Below the pieces are notes generated by a model. The model searched no databases. It was given only the letters and a program-made list of their open reading frames with translations, and was not told the origin of the DNA. Positions 59,715-64,000 of a stretch of 64,000 bases of DNA are shown piece by piece (the first letter of the stretch is position 1; each line of letters opens with the position of its first letter). Source of the DNA: Polynucleobacter sp. MWH-UH24A (GTDB lineage Bacteria > Pseudomonadota > Gammaproteobacteria > Burkholderiales > Burkholderiaceae); contig NZ_CP061292.1 of NCBI RefSeq assembly GCF_018687475.1, forward strand, positions 1,178,001 through 1,242,000. Direction: 5' to 3'. Position numbers and translations under genes: made by a program.

Positions 59715-60590
59715 TTACTCGGACTTAGCTGAGACTGTGGTTTCTCCACCAATCCGACGACCCATCGCCCGCTCCCACATCCACAATACATAGCCAGACA
59801 GGGAATACACCACAAAGAGGCCAAACAGAGTTAGTGGTGGATTTGAAGAAATCAAGACAAAACCCAAGATCAAAAGAACCATAACCCAGAAAGGCACACG
59901 GTAACGAATATCCAAGGCCTTACCGCTGTAGAAACGGGCATTCGAAACCATGGTTAGTCCTGCATAAATCGTAATGAAAAAGGTGACTAATGGAATTGCC
60001 GAATCCTTCACGGGTATCTTGTTATCGTCTGCCAACCAAATGAAACCAGCCAAGAGCGCTGCGGCCGCAGGGCTTGGCAAACCCTGGAAAAACTTTTTAT
60101 CAACCACGCCAATATTGGCATTAAAGCGGGCTAGACGAAGTGCGGCGCCAGCACAGTAGGTAAATGCTGCTAACCAGCCCCACTTGCCCAGATCTTTTAA
60201 AACCCACTCATAGGCCACCAACGCTGGGGCCACCCCAAATGAGACCATGTCTGCCAAAGAATCGTATTGCTCACCAAACGCACTTTGCGTATTGGTCATT
60301 CGCGCAATTCGGCCATCCATGCCATCAAGAACCAGTGAAGCAAAGACCGCAATCGCTGCGATCTCAAAACGATGGTTCATGGCGTTCACAATGGCAAAGA
60401 ACCCACAAAATAATGCCGCCGTGGTGAATAAATTCGGTAATAAGTAAATCCCTTTGTTCCGAGGCCTTGGTGGATCTTCGATCAGATCATCCTCGTGCGA
60501 CTCATCGGCCGAGCTCCAGTCCTCACGCCGTGTATTTTTACTCCGCAGAAAGCGGGGGCGGCCCATTCGGAACTTACGACGCGAAGTCAT
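59715..60590 (-). CDS. pssA: CDP-diacylglycerol-serine O-phosphatidyltransferase
   Basis: Makes phosphatidylserine in the membrane. 291 residues. The CDP-alcohol transferase motif D-G-x2-A-R-x8-G-x3-D-x3-D is visible in MDGRIARMTNTQSAFGEQYD plus SLAD. About eight hydrophobic segments follow a basic N-terminal cytoplasmic stretch of about 45 residues (RRKFRMGRPRFLRSK). It pairs with psd, 4 bp upstream. Confidence 0.96.
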   Translation of the reverse strand: MTSRRKFRMGRPRFLRSKNTRREDWSSADESHEDDLIEDPPRPRNKGIYLLPNLFTTAALFCGFFAIVNAMNHRFEIAAIAVFASLVLDGMDGRIARMTNTQSAFGEQYDSLADMVSFGVAPALVAYEWVLKDLGKWGWLAAFTYCAGAALRLARFNANIGVVDKKFFQGLPSPAAAALLAGFIWLADDNKIPVKDSAIPLVTFFITIYAGLTMVSNARFYSGKALDIRYRVPFWVMVLLILGFVLISSNPPLTLFGLFVVYSLSGYVLWMWERAMGRRIGGETTVSAKSE

Positions 60591-60594
60591 GTTG

Positions 60595-61242
60595 CTAATC
60601 TAATCCTGGTAAGCGAGCTAACGCAGTATTGGTAGCAAAAACTTTTTCACCGACGCTAACCAAGGGCTCAGCATCTAAAGGCAAATACACATCGACCCGG
60701 GAACCAAAGCGAATAAAGCCATAACGCTCCCCGCGCTTCACACGATCATTAATGTGGATGTAGCACAAAATACGACGAGCAATTAAACCGGCGATTTGCA
60801 CAAGGGTGATGGTCTTGCCATTGGCATCGATCACGACCGCATTGCGCTCATTTTCGGTAGAGGCTTTATCAATACTGGCGTTAAAGAACTTGCCTGGAAA
60901 ATAGGTAACTTGCTTAATCAGTCCATTCACCGCAGACCGATTGGAGTGCACATTAAAGACATTCATGAACACGCTAATCTTTAAGGCTTCCCGATTGGCA
61001 TAGGGATCATGGGCTTTCTCAACCACCACAATGCGCCCATCCGCTGGCGATAAAACAAGATCCTTACCAAGGGGCGCGATTCGTTGTGGATCACGAAAGA
61101 ATTGCAGCGTGAAGGTGAAGAATAGCCAGAGCGGCCAAGACCAGAAAAAACCGGCATAGCGATGGACCACAAAAGCCAGAACCCCAATCACAACTAAATA
61201 GAGCCAGCCCTCTTTGGCAATGATGGGGTGTGGATACATCAT
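60595..61242 (-). CDS. psd: Phosphatidylserine decarboxylase (short form)
   Basis: Converts phosphatidylserine to phosphatidylethanolamine. 215 residues, the short soluble-type Psd with an N-terminal membrane segment (about 13-45). Seen: [28 protein letters not shown] and the self-cleavage Gly-Ser in [14 protein letters not shown], which gives the pyruvoyl group. It lies in the ilv-leu operon, 20 bp after ilvC. Confidence 0.95.
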   Translation of the reverse strand: MMYPHPIIAKEGWLYLVVIGVLAFVVHRYAGFFWSWPLWLFFTFTLQFFRDPQRIAPLGKDLVLSPADGRIVVVEKAHDPYANREALKISVFMNVFNVHSNRSAVNGLIKQVTYFPGKFFNASIDKASTENERNAVVIDANGKTITLVQIAGLIARRILCYIHINDRVKRGERYGFIRFGSRVDVYLPLDAEPLVSVGEKVFATNTALARLPGLD

Positions 61243-61262
61243 CGGATGATTACCTTCTGAGC

Positions 61263-62288
<1,026 letters not shown>

Positions 62289-62314
62289 TTAAATTAAATA
62301 AAGAGTGATTAAAA

Positions 62315-62806
62315 CTAAACTTTCAGAATACGTTCACCGCGCCCAATTCCCGAACCGCCAGAACGGACTGTTTCAAGAATGGATGCGCGATCAATTGCGC
62401 TAATGAATGCATCTAACTTACTACTCACACCAGTGAGCTCAATCGTGTAACTTTTATCAGTCACATCGATAATGCGTCCGCGGAATATATCCGTGGTGCG
62501 CTTTAATTCCTCGCGCTCCTTACCAACCGCCCGCACTTTGATCATCATCAGTTCGCGCTCGATGTGTGGGCCTTCCGTTAAATCAAATACTTTCACCACC
62601 TCAACCAAGCGATTGAGGTGCTTGGTAATTTGTTCAATCACATCATCTGAGCCAATCGTGACCAAGGTCATGCGGGATAGGGATGGGTCTTCAGTCGGTG
62701 CGACGCTAAGAGTCTCAATGTTGTAACCGCGAGCCGAGAATAAGCCAACGACTCGCGAGAGCGCTCCCGGCTCGTTCTCGAGCAAAACAGAAATAATGTG
62801 ACGCAT
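62315..62806 (-). CDS. ilvH: Acetolactate synthase small (regulatory) subunit
   Basis: Confers valine feedback on IlvB. 163 residues: an ACT domain (about 3-75, LLENEPGALSRVVGLFSARGYN given by its ends LLENEPGAL and FSARGYNIETL) and a C-terminal regulatory domain. It shares one base with the ilvB stop (TAATG). Confidence 0.97.
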   Translation of the reverse strand: MRHIISVLLENEPGALSRVVGLFSARGYNIETLSVAPTEDPSLSRMTLVTIGSDDVIEQITKHLNRLVEVVKVFDLTEGPHIERELMMIKVRAVGKEREELKRTTDIFRGRIIDVTDKSYTIELTGVSSKLDAFISAIDRASILETVRSGGSGIGRGERILKV

Positions 62807-64000
62807 TAGAGATCCTCACTTCCAAGCAGCATCTCACTAATGCCCTTACCTGCTTGTACCATGGGCCAGACGTTTTCCTGCGGATCAATCTGGAAATCCA
62901 TAAACACAGTGCGATCCTTTAATTTGAGAGCCTCTTTGAGTGCGGGCTCAACATCTGCTTTGGTCTCAATGCGCATCCCCACATGACCATAGGCTTCAGC
63001 CAACTTCACAAAATCGGGCAATGAATCCATGTAGGAACTGGAATAGCGCTTACTGTAGGTTAATTCTTGCCATTGACGCACCATGCCTAAATATCGATTG
63101 TTTAAGGAAACAATCTTGATCGGCGTGTTGTACTGAGTCAGCGTTGAAAGTTCTTGAATACACATTTGGATCGAACCCTCTCCGGTGATGGTAACGACCT
63201 CCTGATCTGGGAATGCTTTTTTAATGCCCATGGCATAAGGCAAACCAACGCCCATGGTGCCTAAGCCACCCGAGTTAATCCAGCGCCGTGGTTCATTGAA
63301 CTTGTAGAACTGGGCTGCCCACATCTGATGTTGGCCAACGTCTGAGCACACAAAGGCATCGCCCTTGGTCAGCTCCCACAGTTTTTCAACGACGTATTGA
63401 GGCTTGACGATTTGGGAATCACGATCGTACTTCAAGCAATCGCGCTTCTTCCATTCATTAATCTGATCCCACCAGGCTTTCACCTTCGCTTGATTCTTAC
63501 GCGCCGGTGCCGCTCTTAATTGAGCACTCATATCAACCAAAATCTCTTTGAGATCACCCACAATCGGAACGTCTACCTTGACGCGCTTTGAAATCACCGA
63601 TGGGTCAATATCAATATGAACAATTTTGCGAGGATGACTTGCGAAGTGTGCAGGGTTACCGATCACGCGGTCATCAAAACGGGCACCAATTGCAATCAAT
63701 ACATCGCAGTGCTGCATCGCCATATTGGCTTCATAGGTGCCGTGCATTCCAAGCATGCCCACAAACTGCTGATGCGTCCCCGGGAATCCACCCAAGCCCA
63801 TCAGAGTATTGGTCACTGGATAACCTAAAAGCTCAGCAAACTCTTTGAGTTCCTTGGCGGCTTCGGCCATGATGATGCCGCCACCGGTATAAATATAGGG
63901 GCGCTCAGCCTCTTGTAATAGGGATACTGCTTTACGAATCTGTCCACTATGCCCCTTGATCACCGGGTTGTATGAACGCATGCTCAGACTATCGGGATAG
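62806..64000 (-). CDS. ilvB: Acetolactate synthase large (catalytic) subunit (partial, N-terminus off window)
   Basis: Thiamine diphosphate enzyme that joins two pyruvates, or pyruvate and ketobutyrate. About 398 C-terminal residues are visible; the frame runs open to the right edge (YPDSLSMRSYNP before the internal Met at 63981), so the true start is outside. Seen: GARFDDRVIGNP, the ThDP motif TGEGSIQMCIQELSTL region with NNRYLGMVRQWQ, and the C-terminal ENVWPMVQAGKGISEM. It may also be named ilvI. Confidence 0.97.
   Translation of the reverse strand, partial: YPDSLSMRSYNPVIKGHSGQIRKAVSLLQEAERPYIYTGGGIIMAEAAKELKEFAELLGYPVTNTLMGLGGFPGTHQQFVGMLGMHGTYEANMAMQHCDVLIAIGARFDDRVIGNPAHFASHPRKIVHIDIDPSVISKRVKVDVPIVGDLKEILVDMSAQLRAAPARKNQAKVKAWWDQINEWKKRDCLKYDRDSQIVKPQYVVEKLWELTKGDAFVCSDVGQHQMWAAQFYKFNEPRRWINSGGLGTMGVGLPYAMGIKKAFPDQEVVTITGEGSIQMCIQELSTLTQYNTPIKIVSLNNRYLGMVRQWQELTYSKRYSSSYMDSLPDFVKLAEAYGHVGMRIETKADVEPALKEALKLKDRTVFMDFQIDPQENVWPMVQAGKGISEMLLGSEDL

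Overview
The window looks like a chromosomal segment of a betaproteobacterium of the family Burkholderiaceae, most like Polynucleobacter. This is inferred from gene order (ilvBHC-psd-pssA-leuA, rpsO-pnp-qor-tpiA-secG-tRNA-Leu-nuoA-N, rlmE-ftsH-folP-glmM, greA-carB-carA), compact spacing and moderate GC. No search was run. Apart from one toxin-antitoxin pair, I see no phage, IS element, CRISPR array or obvious transferred island. Most of the window is dense core metabolism, largely on the minus strand.

Region 1 (1-7200) is a phosphate-starvation neighbourhood: pstS (cut by the left edge), a phasin/histone-like protein, a small Cys-rich protein, a metallophosphoesterase-like secreted protein, a PhoX-type phosphatase, a ceramidase-like membrane protein, PPK2 and two short proteins. 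Five sites carry GTCAT-like half-sites spaced exactly 11 bp apart (Pho-box pattern), in front of pstS, phoX, ppk2 and two gene-less transcription units. Each of those two units ends in an orphan intrinsic terminator. The two units resemble each other (CTCCCT, then GTTGT, then a CCGCC/GGCGG terminator) and are candidate PhoB-controlled small RNAs.

Region 2 (7170-18700) holds glmM-folP-ftsH-rlmE, yhbY, a DUF4149 membrane protein, a MazF/PemK-type toxin-antitoxin pair with a near-perfect 34-bp operator dyad, greA and carB-carA. Region 3 (18878-38255) holds prpE, mltD-gloB, a degenerate methyltransferase, rnhA, an RND efflux pair, dnaQ, a tartrate/malate dehydrogenase, a SprT-like protein, an amidase, a Bug-type binding protein, an Old Yellow Enzyme homologue, mmsA, a TRIC/UPF0126 membrane protein, a DUF1178 protein and a Nudix ADP-sugar pyrophosphatase. 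Region 4 (38260-52740) is a complete 14-gene nuoA-N operon for respiratory complex I. It is preceded by tRNA-Leu(GAG), secG, tpiA, a quinone oxidoreductase, pnp and rpsO, with a long RNase III-like hairpin between rpsO and pnp.

Region 5 (57974-64000) is the branched-chain amino acid and phospholipid operon ilvB-ilvH-ilvC-psd-pssA-leuA, cut by the right edge in ilvB. Between pssA and leuA lies a leucine attenuator: a 29-codon leader ORF that starts at the pssA stop and has five consecutive Leu codons, a competing antiterminator arm and a strong intrinsic terminator. It would let leucine control leuA separately from the upstream genes.

Several start codons were moved from the longest reading frame to sites with a proper Shine-Dalgarno sequence. 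They include GTG for ppk2 and TTG for ftsH, carA and nuoA.
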